From positions 806,001-870,000 of the forward strand of contig NZ_BMQY01000001.1 in assembly GCF_014648355.1 (NCBI RefSeq): a stretch of 64,000 nucleotides of DNA, written 5' to 3'. The DNA is from Couchioplanes azureus (lineage in GTDB: Bacteria; Actinomycetota; Actinomycetes; Mycobacteriales; Micromonosporaceae). Positions 40,482 to 48,884 of this stretch are shown one piece after another. The translations under genes and the position numbers were made by a program. The notes under the pieces were generated by a model. It searched no databases. It saw only the letters and a list, made by a program, of their open reading frames with translations, and was not told where the DNA came from. The stretch's first letter is position 1. The number at the start of each line of letters is the position of its first letter.

Positions 40482-41659
40482 CGGGTCACCGCCGTCGCCC
40501 GGGGCGCGCGACCCACCTGAACCCGCTGGATCAAGGCCGAAGCGATCTTGTCCAGCGGCGACACCTCGTCGGCCAATCCCGCGCCGACCACGGCGCCGGG
40601 CATGCCCCAGACCACCGAACTCGCCTCGTCCTGCGCCAGAATCTCGGCGCCTGCGTCACGCAGCACCTTCGCACCACCTCGTCCGTCGTATCCCATGCCG
40701 GTGAGCACCGCCGCGTACGCCGACGCCCCGAAGAGCGAGGCCACGGAGCGGAACATCACGTCGACCGCCGGACGGCACGAGTTCTCCGGCGGCGCGCCGC
40801 TGAGCTGGGTCAGCGTCGCGGTGTTCCGGCGTTGCAGCACCAGGTGCTTGTCGCCGGGAGCGATATAGACCGTGCCGGGGACGAGCTCCATCCCCTCGCC
40901 GGCCTCGACCACGTGCAACGGCGTGCTGCGGTCGAGGCGCTCGGCGAACATGCGGGTGAAGACCGGCGGCATGTGCTGCGTCACCACGATCGGCACCGGC
41001 AGGTCCGTCGGCAGTGCCTGCAGCACCTTGGTGAGCGCGTCCGGGCCGCCGGTCGACGACCCGATCGCGATGATGTCGACGCGACCGTGCGGGCCGCGCC
41101 GCACCGGCCGGGCCGGGGCGGCCTTCGCCGGCGCGGGAGCACGACCCGCGAGCACGCCGGGTCGTCCCGGCGCACCGGGGCGCAGGCCCGGAGGCGGGGC
41201 GAGACCGGGCCGGGCCGGTGCCGGGCCCGCTCCGGGCCGGGCCGCGCCGCCCGCCCGGCGCCCGGCCAGCGCGTGGATCTTCGGCACGAGCTGCTCGCGG
41301 ACGGCCGCGATGGACTGGGCGATCGAGCCGACGTTGCTCGGCTTCGTCACGTAGTCGGTGGCGCCCGCGGCGAGCGCCTCGAGGGTGGCGCTGGCCCCGG
41401 CCGCGGACAGCGTGCTGAACATGATCACCGGGATGTGCTTGTGCCGCTTACGCAGCTCGCGCACCGCGGCGATGCCGTCCATCTGCGGCATCTCGATGTC
41501 CATCGTGATCGCGTCCGGCTTGAGCTGGTCGATCTTCGCCTGGGCCAGCAGGCCGTTGGCCGCGGTGCCGACCACCTCGATGCCCGCCGCGCCGGTGAGC
41601 GAGTCCACGATGAGCCTGCGGACCACCACGGAGTCGTCGACGACGAGAACTCTGATCAT
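40478..41659 (-). CDS. cheB: CheB receptor methylesterase
   Basis: A 393-aa enzyme: receiver domain (residues 1-125; phospho-Asp in 'ITMDIEMPQMDG'), a Pro/Ala/Arg-rich linker (135-190), and the methylesterase domain with the catalytic Ser in 'IGSSTGGPDAL', His in 'VVTQHMPPVFTRMFAERLD' and Asp in 'LTGMGYDGRGGAKVL'. It removes methyl groups from receptors when phosphorylated by CheA. ATG with GGAGG upstream. The linker is longer and more Pro-rich than usual. Confidence 0.96.
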   Translation of the reverse strand: MIRVLVVDDSVVVRRLIVDSLTGAAGIEVVGTAANGLLAQAKIDQLKPDAITMDIEMPQMDGIAAVRELRKRHKHIPVIMFSTLSAAGASATLEALAAGATDYVTKPSNVGSIAQSIAAVREQLVPKIHALAGRRAGGAARPGAGPAPARPGLAPPPGLRPGAPGRPGVLAGRAPAPAKAAPARPVRRGPHGRVDIIAIGSSTGGPDALTKVLQALPTDLPVPIVVTQHMPPVFTRMFAERLDRSTPLHVVEAGEGMELVPGTVYIAPGDKHLVLQRRNTATLTQLSGAPPENSCRPAVDVMFRSVASLFGASAYAAVLTGMGYDGRGGAKVLRDAGAEILAQDEASSVVWGMPGAVVGAGLADEVSPLDKIASALIQRVQVGRAPRATAVTR

Positions 41660-41675
41660 CGCTTTCCTCCGCCTC

Positions 41676-42548
41676 TCATCCGAGCCATGCCGGGCCGAGT
41701 GCCGCGACGACCGGCGCGAGCAGCCGATGCGCCGTGGCGGTGTCCAGCAGGTCCCGGACGACGAGCGCCTGGACCGCGCCGCTGAGCATGTTCCAGACGC
41801 CACCGGCCCGTTCCGCGAGCGGAATGGCGGCCGTGTCGATCGCCTGCACGAGCAGCATCTGCGCGGCCGCGGCCGTCCGGACCCGGTCCGACAGGTACGC
41901 CGCCCAGGAGGCCGAGTGCACCGCCGGCGACCAGCCTCCGGCGTTGCGGCGCGCGTCCTCCGCCGACTGGGTCAGCCGGGCCAGGTCGTTCGCCGTGACC
42001 GAGCGCAGCCGGTCGAGCAGGGCCGACACCGCGTAGTGGTGCGGACCCAGGTCGATCGGCTTGCCGGCGGGCAGCTTGCGCAGCGCCGCCACCCAGCCCG
42101 CGCCCAGCATCCGGCGGGTCGTCTCGTCGAGGACCTCGCGCAGGTAGCTGGCCACGGCGGCATCGCAGAGCAGGGCGGTCGCCGCGGCGGCCGTCTCGCT
42201 CTGCTTGGCGTCCCGGCCGCTGCCCTGCCAGGTCCAGGCCATGACGTCGTACCGCAGACAGGTCAGCAGGGCGTCGACCGAGCCGATCGGCGCCCGCTCG
42301 ACCAGGGCCAGCGAGCTGGCCGGATCGTCCGCCTTCATACCCTTGAGCGTCGGCAGCTTGCGCGCGGCGCTCTCCACCTCCACCCAGAGCGGGCCCCGGA
42401 CCCCCTCGTCGGGCAGCCTCTCCGCGAGGATCGGCAGGTCCCCCAGGCTGAGGCGCAGGGCGCGCAACAGCACCTCGGCGGTTGCCGACCCGCCTCCGAG
42501 GCGGGTCAGGTCGAAGCCGAGGACGGGGGCGCTGACGAGGCTGTACAT
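41676..42548 (-). CDS. Unknown 290-aa helical protein in the che operon
   Basis: A 290-aa, mostly helical, Ala/Leu-rich protein between cheW and cheB. No domain is recognised: there is no signal peptide, membrane helix, HAMP, or phospho-acceptor motif. The N-terminus is 'YSLVSAPVLGFDLTRLGG', and the middle has several Trp and Arg-rich helices. Its ATG overlaps the cheW stop by one base, so it is made together with CheW. A scaffold or adaptor role is possible by position only. Confidence 0.8.
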   Translation of the reverse strand: MYSLVSAPVLGFDLTRLGGGSATAEVLLRALRLSLGDLPILAERLPDEGVRGPLWVEVESAARKLPTLKGMKADDPASSLALVERAPIGSVDALLTCLRYDVMAWTWQGSGRDAKQSETAAAATALLCDAAVASYLREVLDETTRRMLGAGWVAALRKLPAGKPIDLGPHHYAVSALLDRLRSVTANDLARLTQSAEDARRNAGGWSPAVHSASWAAYLSDRVRTAAAAQMLLVQAIDTAAIPLAERAGGVWNMLSGAVQALVVRDLLDTATAHRLLAPVVAALGPAWLG

Positions 42549-42985
42549 CAGGTGGTGGCTCGGTACGTGTCGACGGCCTGGTTGACATCGAGGGCCAGCA
42601 TCAGCCGGCCGTCCATCTTGAAGGTGCCGGTCACCAGCTCGCGGGTGGGCCCGCTGAGCGTGTCCGGCGGCGGTTCGAACGCCTCGTCCTCCAGGTCGAC
42701 GACCTCGCCGATGCGGTCGACGAGCAGGCTGACCGGCTCGCCGTCGCCGCGCAGGATCACGTTCATCACCGGTCCCTGCAGGGCCTGGCGCGCGAGGCCG
42801 AGCTGCACCCGCAGGTCGACCGCCGCGATCACCTGGCCGCGCAGGTTGAACAGCCCGCCGACCGCCGGAGGCGCGCCCGGCACGGGGGTGTACTCGTTGT
42901 ACGAGAGCACCTCCTGCACGGTGTCGACCTCGACCCCGAACAGCTGGTCTGCCACCTCGAAGGTGGCGAACTGCCGGCTCGCCAT
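42548..42985 (-). CDS. cheW: CheW coupling protein
   Basis: A 145-aa beta-rich protein: 'QFATFEVADQLFGVEVDTVQEVLSYNEYTPVPGAPPAVGGLFNLRGQVIAAVDLRVQLGL' is the CheW core with the NLRG motif. It links chemoreceptors to CheA. It starts 1 base after the cheA stop and overlaps the next gene by one base. Confidence 0.96.
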   Translation of the reverse strand: MASRQFATFEVADQLFGVEVDTVQEVLSYNEYTPVPGAPPAVGGLFNLRGQVIAAVDLRVQLGLARQALQGPVMNVILRGDGEPVSLLVDRIGEVVDLEDEAFEPPPDTLSGPTRELVTGTFKMDGRLMLALDVNQAVDTYRATT

Positions 42986-42986
42986 C

Positions 42987-45425
42987 TCAGGCCTCCACCA
43001 GCATCTCGTCGGACATCTCGTTGTAGAAGTTCGGGTCGGCGGCGAGGATCGCGCGGCGCACGTCGAGCAGCTCGGTCACCCGCTGCTGGATCACCGCCGT
43101 ACCGACGAGACCGTCCTCCTCCGCGTCGCGGCGGGCGGTGGTCGAGTTCTCGGCGATGTCGACGATCCGGTCCACGACCAGCGCCACGCTGCGGCCTCCC
43201 TCGCTGTAGACGACCACCGACACGGTGTCGCTCTCCTCCATCTCGCTGTACGCCCCCAGCAGGTGCGACAGCCGCACCAGCGGCAGGATCTGGCCGCGGT
43301 ACTGCACCACCTCGCGGGAGCCGGCGTGCTCGATGCGGTCCCGCGGGAACTCCTCGAGGCGGGTGACCGTGTCGAGCGGGATCGCCACCCGGCGCTCCCC
43401 GACCGCGGTGATCAGCAGACGTTCGCCGGTGCCGCCGCCTCCGGTCGCGCGGGACGTGCCGGTGAGGTTCTCCCGCTCGGAGTCCACCGCGAGGTGCGAG
43501 CGGCGCGCCAGGGAGGAGACGTCGAGGATCAGACCGACCTTGCCGTCGCCGAGGATCGTGGCGCCGGCGTACAGGCCGATGTCCTTGAACCGGGTGTTGA
43601 GCGCCTTGACCACGACCTCCTCGGTGTTGAGGACGCGGTCCACGACGAGGCCGAAACGGCGCCCGTCGGCCTGCAGCACCATGATGTAGACCCCCTGGTC
43701 GCCGCCGGGTTCCAGGCCGAGGGCCCGGTCGAGGCGGACGAGCGGGAGGAGCTTGCCGCGCAGGCGGTAGACCGGCGCGCCGGAGGCGTACTCGATCTTC
43801 GTGGACTGGCCGTCGATGAAGACCAGCTCCAGGACGGCGACCTGCGGCACGACGTAGCGCTGGTCGCCGCAGTCGACGGTCAGGGCCTGGATGATCGCCA
43901 GCGTCAGCGGGATGGTGAGGCGCCAGACCGTACCCTGTCCCAGGGTCGAGTCGACGCTGACCGCGCCGCCGATCCGCTCGATGTTGGTCTTGACGACGTC
44001 CATGCCGACGCCGCGGCCGGACACGTTCGTCACCTTCGCCGCGGTGGAGAAGCCGGGCTGGAAGACCATCGCCATGATCTCGCGCTTGTCCATGTTGGGG
44101 ATCTGCTCGGGACGCAGCAGGCCCTTCTCCACGGCCTTCGCCGCGATCCGCTCGACGTCCATGCCGGCGCCGTCGTCGGCGACCTCGACGGCGACGTGCC
44201 CGCCCTCGTGGTACGCCCGCAGCGTCAGCGTGCCCTGGGGGTTCTTGCCGGCGGCCGCCCGCCGGTCGGCGTCCTCGATGCCGTGGTCGACGGCGTTGCG
44301 CACCAGGTGGGTCAGCGGGTCCTTGACGGCCTCGAGCAGGCTGCGGTCGAGCTCGGTCTCCTTGCCCTCCATGACCAGCTCGACCTTCTTGCCGAGCGAG
44401 TTGGACAGGTCGCGGATGACCCGGGGCAGCTTGGACCAGATGTGCTCGATGGGCTGCATCCGGGTCTTCATGATCCCCTCCTGCAGTTCGGAGGTGATCA
44501 TGCCGAGCCGCTGGGCGCTGCGGACCAGGCCGGAGTCGCCGGTCTCCATCACGCCGCGGACCAGCTGGTTACGGGCGAGCACGAGCTCGCCGACCATGTT
44601 CATCAGGGTGTCGAGCAGGTCGACGTCCACCCGGATCGCGCTGTCGGCGACGCTGCGCTTGGGCGTCTGCGCCTGCAACGCCTCGTTGACCGCGCCGGGC
44701 TGGGTCTTGCCCTCCTCCAGCAGGATCGTGCCGAGCTTGCGCTCGTCGCCGTCGAGCTGCGCCTGCAGCGCGGAGCCGACGTCCGCGGCCTGCGCCGCGC
44801 CGGTCTCGACGAGGATCTCGCCGAGCGGGCGGCGCTGACCCTCGACGGTCTCGGGCGCGGGCCGGGCCGGCTTCTCCTCCAGCGGCTCCGGCTTCTCGGC
44901 CGGCTCGGCCGCCGCTGCCGGGGCTTCGCCCGCCGCCGGGGCCGCGGCGGCAGGGGCGGCAGGCGCGCCCGCCTCCGCGGCGGCAGGGGCGGCAGCCTCC
45001 GCGGCGGGGGCGGCCGGTGCGGCCGCCGGCGCGTCGCCGGGGGCGTTCATCTGCGCGTGCACGGCGGTGATGATGTTGTCGACGTCGACCTCACCCTCGT
45101 TGCCGTTCTGCTCGATGGCCTCCAGCAGCGAGCGGACGCCGTCGATCGTGGCCAGCAGGGTGGTGATGGTGGTCGGCGTGACCGGCTGGACGCCGTCGCG
45201 CAGCCGCGACAGCAGCGATTCGCCCGCGTGCGCGAGCGTCTCCAGCCGGGTGAAGGCCAGGAAGCCACTGGTGCCCTTGATCGTGTGGATCGCCCGGAAG
45301 ATGCGGGCGATCAGGTCACGCGAGGCCGGGTTCTGCTCGAGCGCGACGAGATCCCGGTCGATCTGGTCCAGGTTCTCGTGGCTCTCCATGAGGAATTCGC
45401 CGACGATCTCGCCAAGGTCTTCCAA
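42987..45425 (-). CDS. cheA: CheA histidine kinase with tandem CheW domains
   Basis: An 812-aa kinase. HPt domain with His47 ('RIFRAIHTIKGTSGFL'). A Pro/Ala-rich linker (about 130-195) leads to a region of two LGxIL-type repeats ('LGEILVETGAAQAADVGSALQAQ', 'LGTILLEEGKTQPGAVNEALQAQ') where the CheY-binding P2 domain usually sits. Then come the dimer domain ('LLDTLMNMVGELVLARNQL'), the ATPase (N box 'HLVRNAVDHGIE', G boxes 'DDGAGMD', 'GRGVGMDVV') and two CheW-like domains in tandem. I chose the TTG at 45425, with AGGAGG seven bases upstream; the frame is open further back. Confidence 0.95.
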   Translation of the reverse strand: MEDLGEIVGEFLMESHENLDQIDRDLVALEQNPASRDLIARIFRAIHTIKGTSGFLAFTRLETLAHAGESLLSRLRDGVQPVTPTTITTLLATIDGVRSLLEAIEQNGNEGEVDVDNIITAVHAQMNAPGDAPAAAPAAPAAEAAAPAAAEAGAPAAPAAAAPAAGEAPAAAAEPAEKPEPLEEKPARPAPETVEGQRRPLGEILVETGAAQAADVGSALQAQLDGDERKLGTILLEEGKTQPGAVNEALQAQTPKRSVADSAIRVDVDLLDTLMNMVGELVLARNQLVRGVMETGDSGLVRSAQRLGMITSELQEGIMKTRMQPIEHIWSKLPRVIRDLSNSLGKKVELVMEGKETELDRSLLEAVKDPLTHLVRNAVDHGIEDADRRAAAGKNPQGTLTLRAYHEGGHVAVEVADDGAGMDVERIAAKAVEKGLLRPEQIPNMDKREIMAMVFQPGFSTAAKVTNVSGRGVGMDVVKTNIERIGGAVSVDSTLGQGTVWRLTIPLTLAIIQALTVDCGDQRYVVPQVAVLELVFIDGQSTKIEYASGAPVYRLRGKLLPLVRLDRALGLEPGGDQGVYIMVLQADGRRFGLVVDRVLNTEEVVVKALNTRFKDIGLYAGATILGDGKVGLILDVSSLARRSHLAVDSERENLTGTSRATGGGGTGERLLITAVGERRVAIPLDTVTRLEEFPRDRIEHAGSREVVQYRGQILPLVRLSHLLGAYSEMEESDTVSVVVYSEGGRSVALVVDRIVDIAENSTTARRDAEEDGLVGTAVIQQRVTELLDVRRAILAADPNFYNEMSDEMLVEA

Positions 45426-45456
45426 CGCCCTACCTCCTGCTCGTATCCCAAATCCC

Positions 45457-45483
45457 TCATCGACCCACCGGAGCCCCACCTGA
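45457..45483 (-). promoter_or_regulatory. FliA-type promoter candidate for the che operon
   Basis: On the minus strand TCAG (45483-45480), 15 bases, GTCGATGA (45464-45457). The predicted start is near 45450, leaving a 25-base leader that holds the AGGAGG of cheA. Confidence 0.55.
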
Positions 45484-45511
45484 GGACACCCGGACCGCTA
45501 CCGGTTGCGGC

Positions 45512-46210
45512 TCAGGTGTCACCGCCCGGGCGCCGGTAGCGGTAGCCGAATCCGCGTACGGACTCGATCGGGGACTCGTCGGGATCCGACCAGCCGAGCT
45601 TGCGGCGCAGCCGGAGCACGGCGAACTTGACGCGCTCCTGGCCGATGCCCGTGGGGTCGTCCCACGCCTGGGTGAGGAGCTGGTTGGGGCTCAGCACCGC
45701 GCCGGCGTGCCGGACCAGGGCGTTGAGCAGCCGGAATTCCGTCGGCGTGAGGCGCTTCTCGTCGCCCTTGACATAGACCCGGCGCTTGGTCGGGTCCAGG
45801 TGCACCAGGCCGTCGTCGTAGATCTGGCTGGCCCAGCTGTTCTGCCCGCCGGACGAGCGGCGCAGCAAGGCCTCCACCCGGGCCAGCAGCTCGTTGTTCG
45901 CGAACGGTTTGGTCAGGTAGTCGTCGGCACCGCCGCGCAGGCCGCGGACCTTCTCGGCCTCCTGGCCGTGCGCCGTCAGCACCAGCACGGGTACGTCGGA
46001 CACGTCCCGCAGCCGCTCGAGCACCTGCCAGCCGTCCATCTCCGGGAGACCGACGTCGAGCACCACCAGGTCGGGGTGCTCCGCGTACGCCTCCTTCAGG
46101 CCGGTGCGCCCGTCGCCCGCGTGCGCCACCTCGTACCCGGCCCGGCTGAAGAGCAGCCGCAGGGCCAGGGCGATGTCCGGGTCGTCCTCGACCACGAGCA
46201 GTCTGCTCAT
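45512..46210 (-). CDS. OmpR/PhoB-family response regulator
   Basis: A 232-aa regulator: receiver domain (acidic 'VVEDDPDI', phospho-Asp in 'LVVLDVGLPEMDG', Thr in 'VLVLTAHG', Lys in 'YLTKPF') and a C-terminal winged helix ('DEKRLTPTEFRLLNALVRHAGAVLSPNQLLTQAW', 'VRGFGYRYR'). It binds DNA as a dimer after phosphorylation. A kinase-like gene is transcribed divergently 191 bases away; that is its only nearby candidate partner. Confidence 0.93.
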   Translation of the reverse strand: MSRLLVVEDDPDIALALRLLFSRAGYEVAHAGDGRTGLKEAYAEHPDLVVLDVGLPEMDGWQVLERLRDVSDVPVLVLTAHGQEAEKVRGLRGGADDYLTKPFANNELLARVEALLRRSSGGQNSWASQIYDDGLVHLDPTKRRVYVKGDEKRLTPTEFRLLNALVRHAGAVLSPNQLLTQAWDDPTGIGQERVKFAVLRLRRKLGWSDPDESPIESVRGFGYRYRRPGGDT

Positions 46211-46390
46211 GCGCTCGTCACCATGCCCTCCGCCTCCGCCCCGGCGCGTCGCCAGACGCGGCTGCCCGCCGGGCGCGGCACGCGCTCGGTCCGGGTCAGC
46301 GTCTTGCTCACGCCCCCCGCGGACGCGGGCGGCGAAGATGAAATGTCCAAAACCACGATAGCGTGACGTGTCTGTTCATATACGGAAAGT

Positions 46391-46396
46391 TATAGT
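46391..46396 (+). promoter_or_regulatory. -10 box directly before the kinase-like gene
   Basis: TATAGT ends five bases before the GTG start at 46402. At that distance the transcript would begin at the start codon (leaderless). No good -35 box is visible. Confidence 0.35.
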
Positions 46397-46401
46397 TCAG
46401 C

Positions 46402-47094
46402 GTGCGAACCCCCACGAACGTCTTCGCGCTCCAGGCACGCTTCCTCGCGGTCGTCTCGCACGAGCTGCGGACGCCGCTGACCACCATCGCGTCGTTCACC
46501 GAGAGCCTGGACACCGACGACCTGGCCCCGGCCGAGCGGTCGGTGGCGCTGGCCGCCGTACGGCGCAACACCGACCGGATGCTCGCGCTGGTCGAGGACC
46601 TCATGGTGGTCAGCCGGCTGCAGACCGGCGATCTCGAGTTGTGGCCCACGGCGGTGGACCCGGGCGCGGTGATCCGCGAGGTGGCCGAGCTGCTGGCCAG
46701 CCAGGAGCCGTACACCGCCGCGACCGTGCAGACCTCGGACGGGCCGCCGCTGTCCGCCGACGCCGCCCTGCTGCGCGACCTGTTCTACGCCGTGGTGGGT
46801 ACCGTCGCGAGCGGCGCCGCCGACCGGTCCGCCGTGGTGAGCACGGAGGCCGGTGCCGCCGGATGGCGGATCACGGTGACCGCGCGGCAGTCCGAGAGGC
46901 TCACCGACGAGCACCTCATGGCCGGCATGCTGGCCGACCCGGATCCGCCGCACCGGCGCCGCAGCACGGCCCTCTGGATGCTCCTCGCGGACGCCATCGC
47001 GGCCCGGCACGGCGGCTCGGTCGAGCTCACCTTCGATCCGGCGACGGGAGCGGGAGCCGAGATCCGGCTACCCCTGACCATCCCCACAGAGTGA
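46402..47094 (+). CDS. Histidine kinase-like protein with degenerate ATPase domain
   Basis: A 230-aa soluble protein. The HisKA part is good ('FLAVVSHELRTPLTTIASFTESL', His at about residue 21, followed by 'LVEDLMVVSRLQTG'). The ATPase domain is poor: the N box reads 'LFYAVVGTVASGAAD' without Asn, and I cannot see DxGxG or a GLGL box; the end reads 'TALWMLLADAIAARHGGSVELTFDPATGAGAEIRLPL', which does keep the domain fold. There is no sensor or membrane segment. It could be phosphorylated by, or dephosphorylate, another protein. Confidence 0.8.
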   Translation: MRTPTNVFALQARFLAVVSHELRTPLTTIASFTESLDTDDLAPAERSVALAAVRRNTDRMLALVEDLMVVSRLQTGDLELWPTAVDPGAVIREVAELLASQEPYTAATVQTSDGPPLSADAALLRDLFYAVVGTVASGAADRSAVVSTEAGAAGWRITVTARQSERLTDEHLMAGMLADPDPPHRRRSTALWMLLADAIAARHGGSVELTFDPATGAGAEIRLPLTIPTE

Positions 47095-47171
47095 CACGGC
47101 ACGTTGACCGGATCGCCAGAAAAGACAAAAGATAGGACGTAACCACAAATATCCGGTCCGATAGGACTGCC

Positions 47172-47194
47172 GGGCGAACAGGAGCCCGGCCGTG
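47172..47194 (+). other. Hairpin in the leader of the CAP-domain gene
   Basis: CCGGGC and GCCCGG arms around an eight-base loop lie about 20 bases before the ribosome site GGGAGG. Two copies of GATAGGAC precede it (about 47130 and 47160). Its role is unknown. Confidence 0.4.
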
Positions 47195-47211
47195 GACCGG
47201 GAGGAAAGTCC

Positions 47212-47724
47212 GTGTTCGAATCCGTACGACGTATCGCCCTCGCCGCGGCCACGCCGGCCGCCCTGCTGGCCCTCACGGCGGCACCCGCGCATGCCGAGAC
47301 GGGCGGGCCCGCCGCGGTCGCCGCCGCGCGCCCCACCACCTCGGAGATGCTGATGGACGAGGTGATCGTGCGGACCAACGAGGAGCGGGTGCTCGCCGGC
47401 TGCGCCCCGCTGACCGTGGACGACGAGCTGATGGTCGCCTCCGTACGCCAGAGCCACTACATGGCGGCCACCGGCGACTTCGGGCACATCGGCTGGCGGC
47501 GCTCGACGTTCGAGACCCGCTCGCGCGCCGCCGGCTACCCCGACGTGGCCGCGGAGAACATCGCCTGGGGCTTCACCACCGCCGCCGAGGTGATGGACGC
47601 CTGGATGGCCAGCCCCGCCCACCGCGAGAACATCCTCAACTGCGAGGCCAAGTCCTTCGGGGCGGGCGTACGCAGCTCCGCGGACGGCACCTTCTACTGG
47701 ACGCAGGTCTTCGGCTGGCGCTGA
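47212..47724 (+). CDS. Secreted CAP-domain (SCP/PR-1-like) protein
   Basis: A 170-aa secreted protein. Signal peptide 'FESVRRIALAAATPAALLALTAAPAHA' ends in an AxA site. The CAP fold follows, with 'RTNEERVLAGCAPLTVDDELMVASVRQSHYMAATGDFGHIGWRRS', 'AENIAWGFTTAAEVMDAWMASPAHRENILNCEAKSFGAGV' and 'FYWTQVFGWR', including the His and Glu cavity residues. Bacterial CAP proteins are secreted and of varied, mostly unknown role. GTG start with GGGAGGAAAG upstream. Confidence 0.9.
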   Translation: MFESVRRIALAAATPAALLALTAAPAHAETGGPAAVAAARPTTSEMLMDEVIVRTNEERVLAGCAPLTVDDELMVASVRQSHYMAATGDFGHIGWRRSTFETRSRAAGYPDVAAENIAWGFTTAAEVMDAWMASPAHRENILNCEAKSFGAGVRSSADGTFYWTQVFGWR

Positions 47725-47728
47725 GCCG

Positions 47729-48826
47729 TCAGAGGGCGCAGTTCACCAGCACCGGTTCGGGGTGCAGGACGACCCCGAACCGGTCGTGGACGCCGTCGCG
47801 GATCTCCCGAGCCAGGTCCAGCAGCGCGGCCGTGGTACCGCCGCCGCGGTGGGTCAGGGCCAGCGTGTGCTTCGACGAGATGGCGACGCCGCCGCGGCCG
47901 CCGTACCCCTTGGCGAAGCCCGCCTTCTCGATCAGCCAGGCGGCCGGCACCTTGACCGTGCCGTTCGGCGCCGGCCAGCTCGGCGGCTCGCCCGCGTCCG
48001 CGAGTCGGTCCTGCACCCCCGCCCACTCCTGCGCGGAGAGCACCGGGTTGGTGAAGAACGAGCCGACCGACCGGGTGTCGGCGTCCTCCGGGTCCAGAAC
48101 CATGCCCTTGCCGGCCCGCAGCTTCAGCACGGTGTCGCGCACCTGTTTCGCCGGCACCCGCTCACCGGCCTCGACGCCCAGGTTGCGGGCGAGCTCGGCG
48201 TACCGGATCGGGGCCGAGTCCGTGGCGACGGCGAGCCGGAAGTCGACCTCCAGCACCAGCCACCGGTCGCTGTGCTTGAAGAGGCTGGACCGGTACGCGA
48301 ACCGGCACTCCGGCAGCGACAGCGTCTTGACCTGGTCGTCCACCCGGTCGTAGACGTGCACCGCCTCGACGGTCTGTGCGACCTCCTGACCGTACGCGCC
48401 GACGTTCTGGATCGGCGTCGCGCCCGCGGAGCCGGGAATGCCCGACAGCGCCTCGAGGCCCGAGAGGCCCTCGGCGAGCGTCGCGGCCACGAACCCGTCC
48501 CACGGCTCTCCGGCGGCCACCCGCATCAGCACGCCCCGCGTATCGCGGCCGACCGCCCGCATCCCCCGGGTGCGCAAGAGCATCACCTGTCCCGGAAAGC
48601 CCTCGTCGCCGATCACGACGTTGCTGCCACCGGCGAGAACCAGGACCCGGTCCCCCCGGCGAGCGGCCGAGCGCATGATTGCTACCGCTTCGTCCGTTTC
48701 GGAGACCGGGGTCAGCGTGCCCGCGGGGCCACCGAGGCGTAGCGTCGTGTACGCCGCCAGCGAACTGGCATGCGCAGCAGATGCGGTGGCGGGCGGATCA
48801 GCACTAACGTCAGGCACGACGTTCAC
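47729..48826 (-). CDS. murB: MurB, UDP-N-acetylenolpyruvoylglucosamine reductase
   Basis: A 365-aa FAD enzyme of peptidoglycan precursor synthesis that reduces enolpyruvyl-UDP-GlcNAc to UDP-MurNAc. FAD-binding stretch 'VLVLAGGSNVVIGDEGF' and 'GLEALSGIPGSAGATPIQNVGAYGQEV' are canonical. The C-terminal catalytic part has 'SVGSFFTNPVL' (proton-donating Ser) and 'LHPEPVLVN' (catalytic Glu). The start is placed at a GTG (48826); a second GTG lies at 48817, and neither has a strong ribosome site. It is convergent with the CAP gene by 4 bases. Confidence 0.95.
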   Translation of the reverse strand: MNVVPDVSADPPATASAAHASSLAAYTTLRLGGPAGTLTPVSETDEAVAIMRSAARRGDRVLVLAGGSNVVIGDEGFPGQVMLLRTRGMRAVGRDTRGVLMRVAAGEPWDGFVAATLAEGLSGLEALSGIPGSAGATPIQNVGAYGQEVAQTVEAVHVYDRVDDQVKTLSLPECRFAYRSSLFKHSDRWLVLEVDFRLAVATDSAPIRYAELARNLGVEAGERVPAKQVRDTVLKLRAGKGMVLDPEDADTRSVGSFFTNPVLSAQEWAGVQDRLADAGEPPSWPAPNGTVKVPAAWLIEKAGFAKGYGGRGGVAISSKHTLALTHRGGGTTAALLDLAREIRDGVHDRFGVVLHPEPVLVNCAL

Positions 48827-48884
48827 CCTAGGCCGACGGGTCCCGGGGAACGTACAGGTGGTCCTCCTCGAGCGGGAGAAGCTG

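Noticed and set aside
41358..45539. Open frame of about 1390 codons on the plus strand across the che operon
   Set aside because: It is antisense to cheB, cheW and cheA, which match known families throughout. Such long antisense frames are common in GC-rich DNA.
47201..47212. GAGGAAAGTCCG, similar to the conserved box of RNase P RNA
   Set aside because: No partner strand or other rnpB elements lie near; the bases serve as ribosome site for the CAP-domain gene.
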